Assembly: GCA_963921825.1 (NCBI GenBank)
Contig: OY997594.1
Span: 32,160,956 to 32,224,955, forward strand
Direction of reading: 5' to 3'
DNA length: 64,000 bases
Source: Erodium maritimum
Lineage: Eukaryota > Streptophyta > Magnoliopsida > Geraniales > Geraniaceae
The translations under genes were made by a program, and so were the position numbers. The notes under the pieces were generated by a model. That model was not told the origin of the DNA. It saw only the letters and a program-made list of their open reading frames with translations, and did no database searches. The first letter of the stretch is position 1, and each line of letters begins with the position of its first letter. Shown piece by piece: positions 31,978 to 42,502 of the stretch.

Positions 31978-34822
31978 GAACGTGCGACTACACGCACCCC
32001 TCTTTCCCTTGGGTTTTTGTTTCCGCTCGTTCTCCGTCCCGTTTCCGACCATGGTGGGTGTTTCTTTGTCCTTTCTCAATAACATCAAAGATCTGTATAA
32101 TTGTTAGCCTCTCCATAGATGGTGCCAGTTTAGTTTCTTTCCTACTTGAGTATGTGATTTTTCATCTATGCTTTTGGAAAACTCGATTTGGTGTCGTTTG
32201 TGATGGTTTCGTCGGTGTCGACCGGTATGGACTCTTCTTTGAGTTTGAGGTACCCACCGCCAAGATTTAAGGGGAAGTGAGAAATTTAGGAGTAAGGTCT
32301 GCGGAGAGTGGTCCACATCCTGGGTTTGAGAATCGTTGTTCAGTCAAGGAAGCTGGGGTTCAAGACAAGAGGTTCTCAGGGGAAGGGAGACATTTGAAGT
32401 CTTTAGTGGTTTCAAAACAGATAGAGAATCGGGTTGGAACTTTGTTTGGAGGACCAGGATTTCATCGCAACAAGAAGGCTCCTGGGTCTTTGTTCATAAT
32501 CTACCACCCAAAACTTCTTCTACTTGGGTACAAAATCTGTTTCTAGATTGTATTGATATCATTAAGGTAGAAGCTCAAACTAGACCAAATGCTAGAGATT
32601 GTTTGTTGTCAAGGCTTGGAGAAGAGAAAAGGATCAGAAAAGGTCTTAGTTACAGAGAAGGGTGCAACAATCTAGGAAGAGAAAGGAAAACACACAATTC
32701 TCAACTCAAAAAGGTGTCACAAAAGGAAAAATCGTGGAGGCACACAAGGAATTACTGGATAGGGGTCATCTTGCCATCCTCCATAAAAATGTAGATGTTG
32801 AAACTGTTATGAAAGAGATCTTGTCAAAAGGAGGAACTGAAGTCAGTATCAACTCTTTGGGAAACATGGCGATCCTATTGTATTGTTTGGATCAGGATTT
32901 TAAGAAAGAGATATTAAAGGATAATGCGGTTTGGCTTCAGGCTTGGATGAAAATATTACCAGACAAGAGTGCTCTATGTAAGTCTGGAGGAAAATTCTCT
33001 TGTGTGGCTATCTATGGCATACCAATCTTGGGTTGGTGTATTGAATCTTTTGCAGCAGTCACAGAAGATCTAGGAACTCTGGTTTACACACACCCTCAGT
33101 CAACGAAAGTTCATCTTGATGTTGCCTATGTATTGATTCATTCCCATGAATATCTGAAAGTCTACAAAGAAACCAATCTATTTCTTGGTGAGGAGGAATT
33201 TAATGTTATGGGTTGTTCTGTGGATTTTTCTGTGGTACCTTTCATTCTTGTTAGGGAACTTTCCTATATAGGGGGTCATTCTCTTCTGAAAAAGAATATG
33301 GGAGCAATTCACTTTCGAGTGAATTTAATGTCACACTCTCTAAGGATGTTGCCATAACTAGGGCACCTGTAGGGGAAGGTTTGAATGTTGGAGAATGTCT
33401 TCTTGATAAAGGATAAGAGAAGAAGGTTTTAATTGGTGCTGATACCATCATTGAGAAAGGTTTGAGGTTAAACGGAAAAGATTTCCCTCGGTTATCTAAG
33501 GGAAACTCTTCTGTTAGGAAAATTGAATTATTCCACTCTCAAAATCAATCATTCAAAGAAGCAGTGGTTGACGGAAAAGGTTCAGATTTCCTTGGTGATA
33601 CTGTTCCGGCCACATTAGGTGAGGAGATTACTCCCTCCCTCCCTCTAGTCGAAGGAGATAGGACTACTATTGATCTTAGGGTCAAAAAGGAATTTGGGGA
33701 GTTGGAATCATTAATGGGGATGGAGATAGTACTCCTTTAGCTGCTGATTTGGGCCCTAATAGTCAGACACCAATTGTCAAAATTTCAAACTTGGAGGTAA
33801 CAATTAATTTGAAATCCCTCTCTTTATGGCCTAATCAACTAAAGCCCTCTACTATTCCTAAAGGCCTCACTATTGAAAAGAAGACATCCAGGTCTTTTCT
33901 CCCCGTTGCTTATCATACCAGATCAAAGTCCAAGACTCTTTCTACTCCTCCTATCTATCGTCCCACTCCTACAGTAGCCATCAAGAAAAACAATCAGATC
34001 TTCAAAGCTGGAGCGGCCGGAATTTGGGACTATTGTAAGGCATTGGGTTTAAAGGCTTATGTAGTTGATGAATTGTTGGTGGAGCAGTTTTACAATTTGG
34101 AAAATGACCTAAATCAGGCTGTGGATTTAGATTCCAACTATAAGGATGATTATTGTGATTTAGATGAGGCTAAAGATGACATCCTAATTGAGGTCATCCC
34201 TCAGTCTCTCTCCTCCCTCCATTCTTCCTGGTTTGTGTTACAGTAGGGGAATATTCCAAAAAATGGGGTTGACTGCTTTATGAGGAGGGCCTAGTTTCAC
34301 TTTCTGCTGGTGTTCACAATTATGCAGCATTTACCTCACTTGAAGGGCTTTTTGTAGCAAGTGTTTCCTTGGTTGGATCTCTCTAGACTAACTCATTTCA
34401 AGAACATCTTCAGGTGCAACTGCTTTCTTTTGGGATGACTTCAGGGAGCTTTTGAGACTTTTTTTTATCTTTCTGATTTTGTGTTCTCCTTAACTCGGGG
34501 TAGATTTTTTGGGGTGCTGAATATTTTTTTTCACTGTTTCAATATGGTTTGGGGTAAATTGGGGGTGCTTACAGTGTTGGAAATTTTTTCTATTTGTTCT
34601 AGGGACTGTAGGGTATTGTGGTTGGTTTTGAGGCCCTCGGTTGATTACTTTGGGTAAGAGTGGTTTCTTGGGTTTAGGTTTCTTGCACTGCAAGTCATTG
34701 GACCAGGATTCTAATTATGGGAATCCTTTGTTTGTAAGTCACCTTGTTTTGAGTGTATTTCCCTTTGCCTTATCTTATACTTTAAGACTTGGTCTTTAAT
34801 ACAAAAATTGCTAATAAAAAAA
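31978..34822 (+). mobile_element. LINE copy with ORF1 but no ORF2
   Basis: A leader (31978-32400) precedes ORF1 sequence (about 32470-34246), a 3' UTR of about 560 bp and a poly-A tract at about 34815-34823. ORF2, which should follow ORF1 directly as in the LINE at 17671-23935, is absent, so either an internal deletion removed it or the copy was made from a shortened RNA. The element splits the gypsy chromovirus between HISLL and KKQLVYKN codons. No clear target duplication was found. Confidence 0.72.
32470..34246 (+). pseudogene. LINE ORF1 with RRM, frameshifted
   Basis: The N-terminal part has an RNP2-like VFVHNLPPKTSSTWVQNLF at about 32490. A frame change near 32700-32790 leads into the conserved ORF1 block at 32662-33357, with GGKFSCVAIYGIPILGW and VHLDVAYVLIHSHEY. 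Further breaks follow near 33357 and 33738 (stop before APLIADLGP-type sequence), then the C-terminal block 33749-34246 with AAGIWDYCKALGLKA. The same blocks occur in the minus-strand ORF1 at 22197-23885, which lacks the RRM. It is not functional. Confidence 0.7.
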
Positions 34823-35072
34823 AGAAGCAATTGGTCTACAAGAATTGTTTAATGCCTCAATTGACTGACATTACTGATGAGGGAACATTGAAACATGCAC
34901 CTGCACATTTTGTCAATCGCAGGATTGTGAAGCGCAACAATGGAGTTGTGGTACAGTGGCTTGTTCAGTGGGGGCTATCCTTGGCTAATGATGCTACATG
35001 GGAGGATGATTGCTTCCTCAAGGCCAATTTCAGGGACTGGTTTGATCTTCAGTAGGCTTGAGGTCAAGCATG

Positions 35073-35510
35073 TCTAAATGAGTGACACTATCACGATTGT
35101 GTGCGTGGAAAGATTCCTTTTCGGTTTGAATAAAGAAGAACATCCATACAATGCGTTTTGTTTAGTTGAAGTCGTTAGGTGACGTGGCAGAGACGTCCAC
35201 CTGTTTTTTTCTTATTGGCTCGCGTGGAAGGAGTTGCCTCGTCAACGTCTTCTTCCTCGTGTGGTCATGAGCTTGAGCTGACAAAGGCGTGAGCTGGAGC
35301 GCGAGATGCGGGATGTAGATAGAAGAGATGACCTATAAAAGGATTATAAGGATTTAGGGTTCATTTTATCAAAGAACTGAATTGTAATTCTTCTTCTTTC
35401 TAGTCTAGATGCTCTCTGTAAATTCTCTCTGAAAATCAATAAAAAAAATTCCTCATTTCCACTTCCATTTCTTCTCATTAAGCTTCGTAGGCATAATAGT
35501 GTTCACATCT
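35073..35510 (+). repeat. putative 3' LTR of the gypsy chromovirus
   Basis: A polypurine-like CTTGAGGTCAAGCA precedes TGTCTAAATGAGTGACAC right after the chromodomain stop. Inside are CCTATAAAAGG (35333) as a likely TATA box and AATCAATAAAAAAAATT (35438) as a likely poly-A signal, the usual LTR order. The right end is not certain because no target duplication was found. Confidence 0.5.
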
Positions 35511-35795
35511 TCTATCTCACCTGCAAATGTTTTCACTTAACTATCTCTCTCTTTAAACAGATAAAGGTGAATATGGGAAGGAGAAGAAGCGAAACAGAAG
35601 AAGACAAACACTCGAATTGAATTAATTGGGGAAAGAAAACGACGTGGCAAGCGAAGGGAAAGGAAGGAGTAGATTGAAGGAGAAGAGCAGATTCACAAAA
35701 ACAAGCACTAAAGGAAAAAGGTTGAAACAGAAATGACTGAGAAGACGACACATATACCTCAATATTTTACTTTTAGAGAGTATAAGATAATATTA
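35511..35795. other. spacer, no gene seen
   Basis: Purine-rich then AT-rich sequence with no recognised frame. Confidence 0.5.
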
Positions 35796-36736
35796 GGTTT
35801 AGTACATAATATAAGAACCTTGTTAATAATGAATGATTTTTTTTTGAAACGGGTAATGAGGAATTGCATTAATGCCAATCAAAGGTTACATAGTAGGACC
35901 GAAGGTCCTGGACTCCAAAATATTGTCCGAGCCACCCGTAGGTGACCCAGCTCTCATGACCCGTAGAACTAGTCTACTTTTGATCGTAGATACAAATTGA
36001 GGAAATTCCACTACCACACTTTCAACTAAGAAAAGCACACTACGAGGAAACCAACTAAAAAACCAAAAACTGCAATCCCAAACGGAAGCAAAATAGTACT
36101 GACAATATAGAAAACAAGAATGTGTTGTTCCCTTAGCTTTCCCGAGACGTCCCAGCACCGGTCACCCTGGGTCTTGGAGGATAGGCCAACTCCCGACCTT
36201 CCCCCTAACCAAAAACTACAGTTTCGATTGGAAACAAAATAGTAATAGCAATATAAAAAGCAACTACCGTCGATCCGTCTTGATATGTCGGGGTAATCCG
36301 ACCTTGGGTGCCGTGGAACAAAACCTCATCTTATCATCCCACCCCCGGATCCCAAACCCAACGACTGAGTTGCTCCAATGCCTTCTTGAGTCGGCTCGAG
36401 TTCGTGTTCGGTTGATAAATCTTTAGTTACTGTCGGTTTTTGTTCGATCCCACACCTCGACAATTTCAAACCATGAACCTGGTTATCGAAACCTCCAAAA
36501 ACCAGTGCACACCAATGCTAGAAGACGAAAGTGTGGTAATAGTACCGCGTACCTGGAGATTGATTTCGGAACAGCCCAAAAAACTCGATATAATCTCTTA
36601 GACTCGATGCTATCTAGATTGGAGACAAAAATAATTAGTAATGAAAGATTGATTTATGAACCGTACATCTTCTGTTCTTATAGTATTAGATTAGATTTAG
36701 TATATAATATAAGAACCTTGTTAATAATGAAAGATT
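35796..36736 (-). mobile_element. LINE 3'-end fragment between 43-bp direct repeats
   Basis: Direct repeats at 35796-35838 and 36694-36736 match at 40 of 43 bases. Just inside the left copy is a T9 run (35836 on) followed by GAAACGGGTAATGAGG, the style of a minus-strand LINE tail. If the repeats are a target duplication they are unusually long for a LINE. The insert has no reverse transcriptase. Confidence 0.5.
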
Positions 36737-37147
36737 CCAGCCATACATATAAGAATAAAATTGGACTAAGCCCAATCTTGTTTTGATAGTGCGTATATAT
36801 AATCTGGTCGGGTTTGAGATGGGTATGGTCATACCCATATTCTATCCGTATCCGGTCAACATATCCGATCGACACCCAATACCCTACCTTATTGTGAAAA
36901 TACCCGTCCAAAATCTTATCTGATTGGGTCAGGTAATTGTCGGATTCGGTGATTTTGCTCTCCTGTTTTGAGATCAAATTTTCCATCTTTTATGGCTTGG
37001 GTTGCACTTTCTATCCGATTACTCTAGACTACTCCCGCGGCATGGAGTATATATCATCATTGTGGCGGGCAGGTTTGCTCACGAGCGTCGCTTCTTTCGC
37101 CTCAATTTTGATGGGAACCAAACATCCCTTCTGAGGGCATATTCAAG
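36737..37147. other. upstream region of the nucleoredoxin-like gene
   Basis: Contains a degenerate GGGTATGG/CCATACCC palindromic stretch near 36817-36835 and otherwise no gene. Confidence 0.5.
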
Positions 37148-37215
37148 TGGGCCTCGAAAAGCTATGCGGGCCGGGCAGGTACCAGAGCCCATTAGGGTAT
37201 GGAAGTGTCTATAAA
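37148..37215 (+). promoter_or_regulatory. promoter of the nucleoredoxin-like gene
   Basis: A TATAAA box lies at 37210-37215, 45 bases before the ATG at 37260. Two TGGGCY-type (site II) motifs lie upstream: TGGGCC at 37148-37153 and, on the minus strand, TGGGCT at 37186-37191. Site II motifs are common in plant housekeeping promoters. Confidence 0.45.
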
Positions 37216-37259
37216 GGCATGGCATCGCATGCCTCGCCCTCAATCTTGATGGTTCGGAG

Positions 37260-38758
37260 ATGGCAAGCGCAAGAAGAATCGTCCTCCATGTATCTACTGC
37301 GGTCAAGCAACTGAGAGCGATTTCAAGCGCTAGGAGAAGAGTCGATTTATCTACCGGTATTTCTGAGTGGTCAAGGAGAGGGATGAGAATCGATGCGGTC
37401 AAGCAAGGGAATAATCGTAATCTATCCACTAATACTGCAACAAATGATTACGATTATTTTCGTGAGATTGGCTATACTGATGTCGTCGACCTTCTCTCGA
37501 CGCCTGAAAGGGACTTCCTTCTCAGAAACAACGGCCAAAAGGTACCCATACAACATCAACGGACACAAGGGATTTATGTCTTTTAATAAACAAAAAACAC
37601 TTACCGTTACAGGTACCCGTCTCCTCCCTTAAAGGCAAGCTCGTTGGCTTGTATTTACGTGAACGTATACCACCACCTCACTGCAATCGCATCCAAGTGC
37701 TCAAGAAGGTTTATGAGGAAGTTAAATCGCGGGGTTTTGATTTCGAGATGGTGCAAATAACCTTCGATTTCCATCCCAAACAACTTGGTACCAACCCGAT
37801 TGTAGAGCAGTTCCGCAACGATATCCTCTGGTTGACATTGCCTTCCACGAACTCAGGCTTTAGGAAAATACAACGCATCTTTCGATGCAGTAATCATAAG
37901 GAAGATACATACTGGGGGGGAGATTCCCTTGTTTTAATTCATCCACCTCAGGCTGAGGCTCATGATATCCTTTTTGAGTTTTCAGGTGCAGAAATTCTTC
38001 AACAATGGGGGGTTGAAGGCTACCCGTTCACACGACCAGCTCTTTACAAGGTCGAGTATGAATTACAGAAAAGAGAGGTCACATTGCAATGGTTTTTTCC
38101 TCCTGGAGAAAGTCTCCTCATGCGTCCCAGGCCTTCTGGCCATGGGTTTGATCTAGTTGATGCTCATTCCCAACTCTCGGGGAAGAGGGTTCTTGTTTTG
38201 TTTGCTTCCTATTCTGTTGGCGACTATGGCGTTAACTTTGTATCGAAGCTCAAGTCTGAGTATCAGGCACAAGTAGCAGGAGAAAGTCAGTTTGAGGTGG
38301 TCTATGTCTCAACTAAGTCATCCGGTTCGTCATCCTTTGACGAGTTCACCAAAGACATGCCATGGTTGGTTCAGCCTTTTCCTTCAGACGCACACTGTGT
38401 TCGCTTGTGTAAGGCTTTCAAACCACGTCCAAGGGGGGCAGCTGCGGTGGCCTTTAATGAACAAGGTGAGTTCATTGCCAAGGAAGATTTCTTAAATGTA
38501 AAGAAGGAAGCTGACAATCTTCAGTTCCCCTTCATTGATCAAGATTTAGAAACGCCTATCCGAGCGGAAGTGACAAAATCTGTAATTCTTTTACCTGATC
38601 TATGTATCTCTGCTATGCTGGTAATACAACACATTACAGGGACTGGGACTGACCTGCTATCTCTTGTTTTGTTAAGTTTATGCAAATTTGCGACCTTAGT
38701 ATTACATGTACCATACAGTTCGAGCAGTTCAACTCTAGGTGAATCAGAGTGCAAATAG
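37260..38758 (+). CDS. nucleoredoxin-like protein lacking CxxC, two exons
   Basis: Exon 1 (37260-37541) and exon 2 (37613-38758) join in phase 0 across a 71-bp intron with GTACCC donor and GTTACAG acceptor, giving 475 residues. The join restores the nucleoredoxin signature: ERDFLLRNNGQK followed by VPVSSLKGKLVGLYL. Two thioredoxin-like domains are visible, at about residues 70-235 (ending GVEGYPFT) and 275-405 (LSGKRVLVLFASYSV, then FEVVYVSTKSSG, then DMPWLVQPF). Plant nucleoredoxins reduce oxidised protein targets through WCxPC sites. Here the first site reads RERIPPPHCN and the second FASYSVGDYG, so neither domain keeps a CxxC pair. The N-terminal 60 residues are basic and Ser-rich and could be a targeting peptide. 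The last 60 residues look non-native and hydrophobic; a GT at 38582 might be a donor to an unseen last exon. A redox-inactive paralogue or early pseudogene are both possible. Confidence 0.78.
37542..37612 (+). other. intron of the nucleoredoxin-like gene
   Basis: This 71-bp GT-AG intron is bounded by an 8-bp direct repeat, AGGTACCC. One copy spans the donor (37540-37547) and one spans the acceptor (37611-37618). Unspliced reading stops after 13 further codons at 37584. Confidence 0.75.
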
Positions 38759-39311
38759 GCAGAAAATGAGGTTTTGGCTGAATCACCCTCTCACATTTAG
38801 TGGTCCAAGCTGGTTTATTGGGTTTACTTTTAAAACAAATTATGAACTATTCCTTTTAATTTTTATCTCTTCTGTTATGACTCTGTCAATTATATTTTGG
38901 GACTTTTGTACGATGAGTTTATATTTATCGGAGTGTTGTTTTTAAGTGCTGACATAGGCTTAAACCAATCATTGAACTGAGCCATTATTCCAATGGAATT
39001 TGGGCTACATCAGGAGTTCAATATTAATTGTTTGTCTTCCTTCTCTGTACCATGAGATTCAATCATATGATCTCTTAGCATGAGGTTCAATATGATCTAA
39101 GAATTTGCTCCAAAATCATATAGATTTTTTAGTGCGAACTTATGAATTTGTGTCAAAATCATTTACACCAAATGGTGAGTCATCGATTTTGACATTTACG
39201 TGTTCTTTTTTTCTCCTTATGTTATGATGCATGGAAGTAAACATGTGATGATTTTGATGATGGAGCAATAAATGTCTGCTGAATCTCACCTTCTGTTCAT
39301 TCTTAATCATA
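38759..39311 (+). other. 3' flank of the nucleoredoxin-like gene
   Basis: AT-rich flank without a conserved frame. An AATAAA at 39267-39272 is a possible, rather distant, poly-A signal. Confidence 0.45.
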
Positions 39312-39692
39312 AGAGCAATTCATATTTGGGTTTTGAATCAACGTTGAAGTAGTAGTTGATTTCATTTTAAAAGACTAAAAGGTAGATAATGGCAAAAAAT
39401 TTATTTTTGAGTTCATTTCTGAATTTATCTAATAAAAAAAATTATTACAATTGGAGCCAACATCCTGATTGTTTTTCCACCTCAGCGTCTTGTGGCGTTT
39501 CCCTATTTGTTGGTCGAGGAATCGTAAGTCGCGACTCACGGTCCACTATTGTAAACAGCGAGTCGCGACCGTTACGACTTATGATTTAGTGGGTTAGAAC
39601 CGCACAAGTCACACGCTACATCGCGCGACTTACGGTTCGCGGTTCACTAAACCACAAGTTTCAAACCGAGAGTCGCGACGATGTGGTTGTTC
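39312..39692. mobile_element. small MITE-like unit rich in TCGCGA palindromes
   Basis: The left end GAGCAATTCA and the reverse-complemented right end GAACAACCAC are similar to Harbinger ends in this window. The flanks are TAA on the left and TTA on the right, so the target duplication is not perfect. The right half repeats GAGTCGCGAC, AAGTCGCGACT and GGTTCGCGGTTC, as does the segment at 455-600. Confidence 0.38.
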
Positions 39693-41954
39693 TTACTCCT
39701 CTCTTTTGTGCTTTGTTGCTCCAAAGCATCACCACTGCTATCATGCCTCCGACATCCCCTCCACGACCCCTTCCACCTAAATCCAGCGTAAGATCGGCGT
39801 CGATCTATCCTTCGAGCCCAAGTCCAAACAAAAGTTCGAGGAGATTTCGAGACCTCCATCGCCTTCGATGAAAAACAAGAGCAGGAGGTGGACATTCTTT
39901 ATGGGAAGATCCCCTTGAAGTATCATGGAGTTGTTTGAATATAGGGATAACACCCGTTCCTAACCTTCTTAAATCTTTGGTTATCACGTCCTAACCCAGA
40001 CCAACCTTTGGTTACAATTCCATACATGAAAGGTTGAGAATTTTATAAAAAGTATAAAAATCCGTCCAAGTTAACAGCACTGTTAGACAACAGATACGTG
40101 CATGTCACGTGTACTGTTTCAAATTTAAATATGACAATTTCGCCCTAGACTTTTGTTACACATCCTAACCTTCACTCTCGACCTTTGTTACACATCCTAA
40201 CCCTGACTATGCATTTTTTCATACAAACCATCAAAATCACATTCACAGCTCAGTAGTTCTGAATTTTTTTTATGGGTTCTAGCTTCTTTTCGTGAATTTT
40301 GACGTTGAATCCTTTATGGATTCTAGCTTGTTTTCATGAATATGGTAAAAATGATTATTATTTTTTGTTTATGAGTGTTTGGACGGAGAGAAAATGAAAG
40401 AAAAATAATACAAATGACAAAAATTATGGACTTTTAATCCTTTATATTTATGGGTTTGAGCTTTTCATCATGAATTTGCTTCTGAGTGTTTGTACAAATT
40501 TTGAGGTTTCTAGATTCTACCGAAATTTTCCAAGTTCATTTTTATTATGTTTAGGGAATTTAGACGAGATAAATATATTTCCTAACTTTGAATTTTACGT
40601 CATTTTTATGTTCTAATTGTGTTTAACTTTTGCTTTCACTTCCTAACTATGACTTTAATAAAAATTGTAGAACCTAACATATGAGTGAAGGTTAATGTAA
40701 TCTCCCAGCCTTCACCTCTACATCATTTACACTTCCTAACTACGATCGATTTTTCGTTTCATAAACTACAAAAAACTTATACATTCACAAGTGCATTATA
40801 AAGGTTGTGATACTTAAATAAACCCATTCATGAAGTTAGACGAATTTCGTCGCATCTACACTAGGTACCACAATTCTTTTTAAAAGTCATAGTTAGGAAA
40901 TGAAACCAAAGATTAAGCACAACTAAAACGTGAAAATACAATAAAGTTCAACGTTAATAAATATATGTATTTATTTTTCTCAAGAATTTCAATTCTAAGG
41001 ATTAGATTTAGGGATTTGGGATTAGACAGAGATTTGAGGTTGTAGAGGAGAACCGGGAAAAAGATCAGGACTGGACATAAGGATCCCCAAATTCAACATT
41101 TGGATCCCACGCTTTGGGATTTGGGATTAGACGGGGCCTGAAGCATGCTAGGTCAATTACATCTTACATACATGTCTTATTTATTTGTAGCAGCAAATCA
41201 GTAGTTCCTCGTGATTTTCCTGGGAAGCTCACATAGGTTTTGGAGAATCATTTCTTGGTATGGCTCCGTGCTCTTATTGTTTTTCATATTTCGTGATTGA
41301 TGTTTCAATTCTAGATTTATATGTGAAACCCCCCCTTTGAAAACTGATGTAATTGTTAATTTTGAACCCAATGTTGCTTGATTGAATATGTCGATTGTGC
41401 TGTGAGTGTTAGAATTTTGTCTAGTTTTTAGTTGATGGATGTTGTTGTTCCACAATGTATTTGTATGTATGATGTTTGATGTCTTGTTTGGGGTATGGGA
41501 ACTATAACCTACAAGCTATGATTCACTTGGAGAGGTTGTTTTGTTTTGAAGTGGGGATGTTACAAGATGTTTGCTTGCTTTACTGACTCTATAGCTCCAT
41601 ATTTTTTTTCTTTTTGAGGAGTATAGCCCAGGCTTTGGCACAACACTTATATATTGGTGATTCAATGGGTTATGAGAGTTGGTAGTGATTTTCTTGTATA
41701 AGCTGGTTTCACGATTGGTCTATCTATCCATAAGTTTTAAAGTCAGTTGGAATACGGCAAAAAAATATTCTGCGTAAATGAATTCCTCTTTCAAGTTTTG
41801 CTTGGGTTGAAGATGTTTCTTTACATCTATAAAAACAGAGAGATGGTTTCTTGTGTGTTTGATTCAAATGTTACCTAAATCTTTCCTTCCTTTTTTGAGA
41901 TGGTTTCTTGAGATCATTTTATTTGTAGGTTATATTTGGACAAGATGAAATAGC
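39693..41954. other. long non-coding stretch
   Basis: No gene recognised. A Pro/Ser-rich frame at 39683-39871 has no known domain. TTTGTTACACATCCTAACC occurs twice at about 40154 and 40184. GGGATTTGGGATTAGAC is repeated exactly at 41011-41027 and 41116-41132. The rest is AT-rich. Confidence 0.5.
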
Positions 41955-42502
41955 ATACCACATCTTATTTGTTTTTTTACCAGTAAAGCGAATTTAAATT
42001 AAAACCTCTTTCGTGGTGAAAGATGAGTTACAAAAAGTGAGGCTTACAAAAGGAACCAACTATAGAGCAACCAAAGAGAAGATACGAAAACATATTTTTA
42101 GAACGCGCCGCACACGCCCCTTTTTTGGCGAAACCCTTATCCCATCGGCGACGCCGCGCATCTTCCTTCCCCTTTGCGATGTTCGCCTACTATGGATGCG
42201 TTTGAAACCCGACGAGGCCGTGGGCTTTTCCCCCACCCACCGGAAGCTCCCCGCGCGACTCTTTTCTCCAGGTCCGTCAGAAGGAGTCTCTTCTACCAGG
42301 TTCCACTTCTCATCTGATTTTTGCGATCTCGTATGCTTTTGATTCTCACTACTTTTGTCTCTGAATTTCCTTGGATGTCTTTGATTTTGTGGTCGACTGT
42401 ATCTCTTCATTGGCTGTGGTTTTTGTTGCTATTATTCTACATTCAATCAAGGGCTCTCCGTGCGGGGTTTCTATTTTAAGGGTTTGTTTACAGTAGTCCG
42501 GC

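Larger units (their letters stand above)
28522..35510 (+). mobile_element. decayed Ty3/gypsy chromovirus with two nested insertions
   Basis: Plus-strand pieces in pol order are visible: the end of reverse transcriptase (about 28525-28870), RNase H (28889-29400), remains of integrase (31275-31977), and a chromodomain (34823-35055) with VQWGLSLANDATWEDD. A putative 3' LTR follows. A solo copia LTR splits the RNase H-integrase interval and an ORF1-only LINE splits integrase from the chromodomain. Gag, protease, most of reverse transcriptase and the integrase core are missing, and about ten or more interruptions are present. It is an old fossil, older than both insertions. Confidence 0.82.

Noticed and set aside
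39683-39871. Pro/Ser-rich short protein gene
   Set aside because: 62 codons, no domain, no promoter or splice signals, next to a MITE-like unit.
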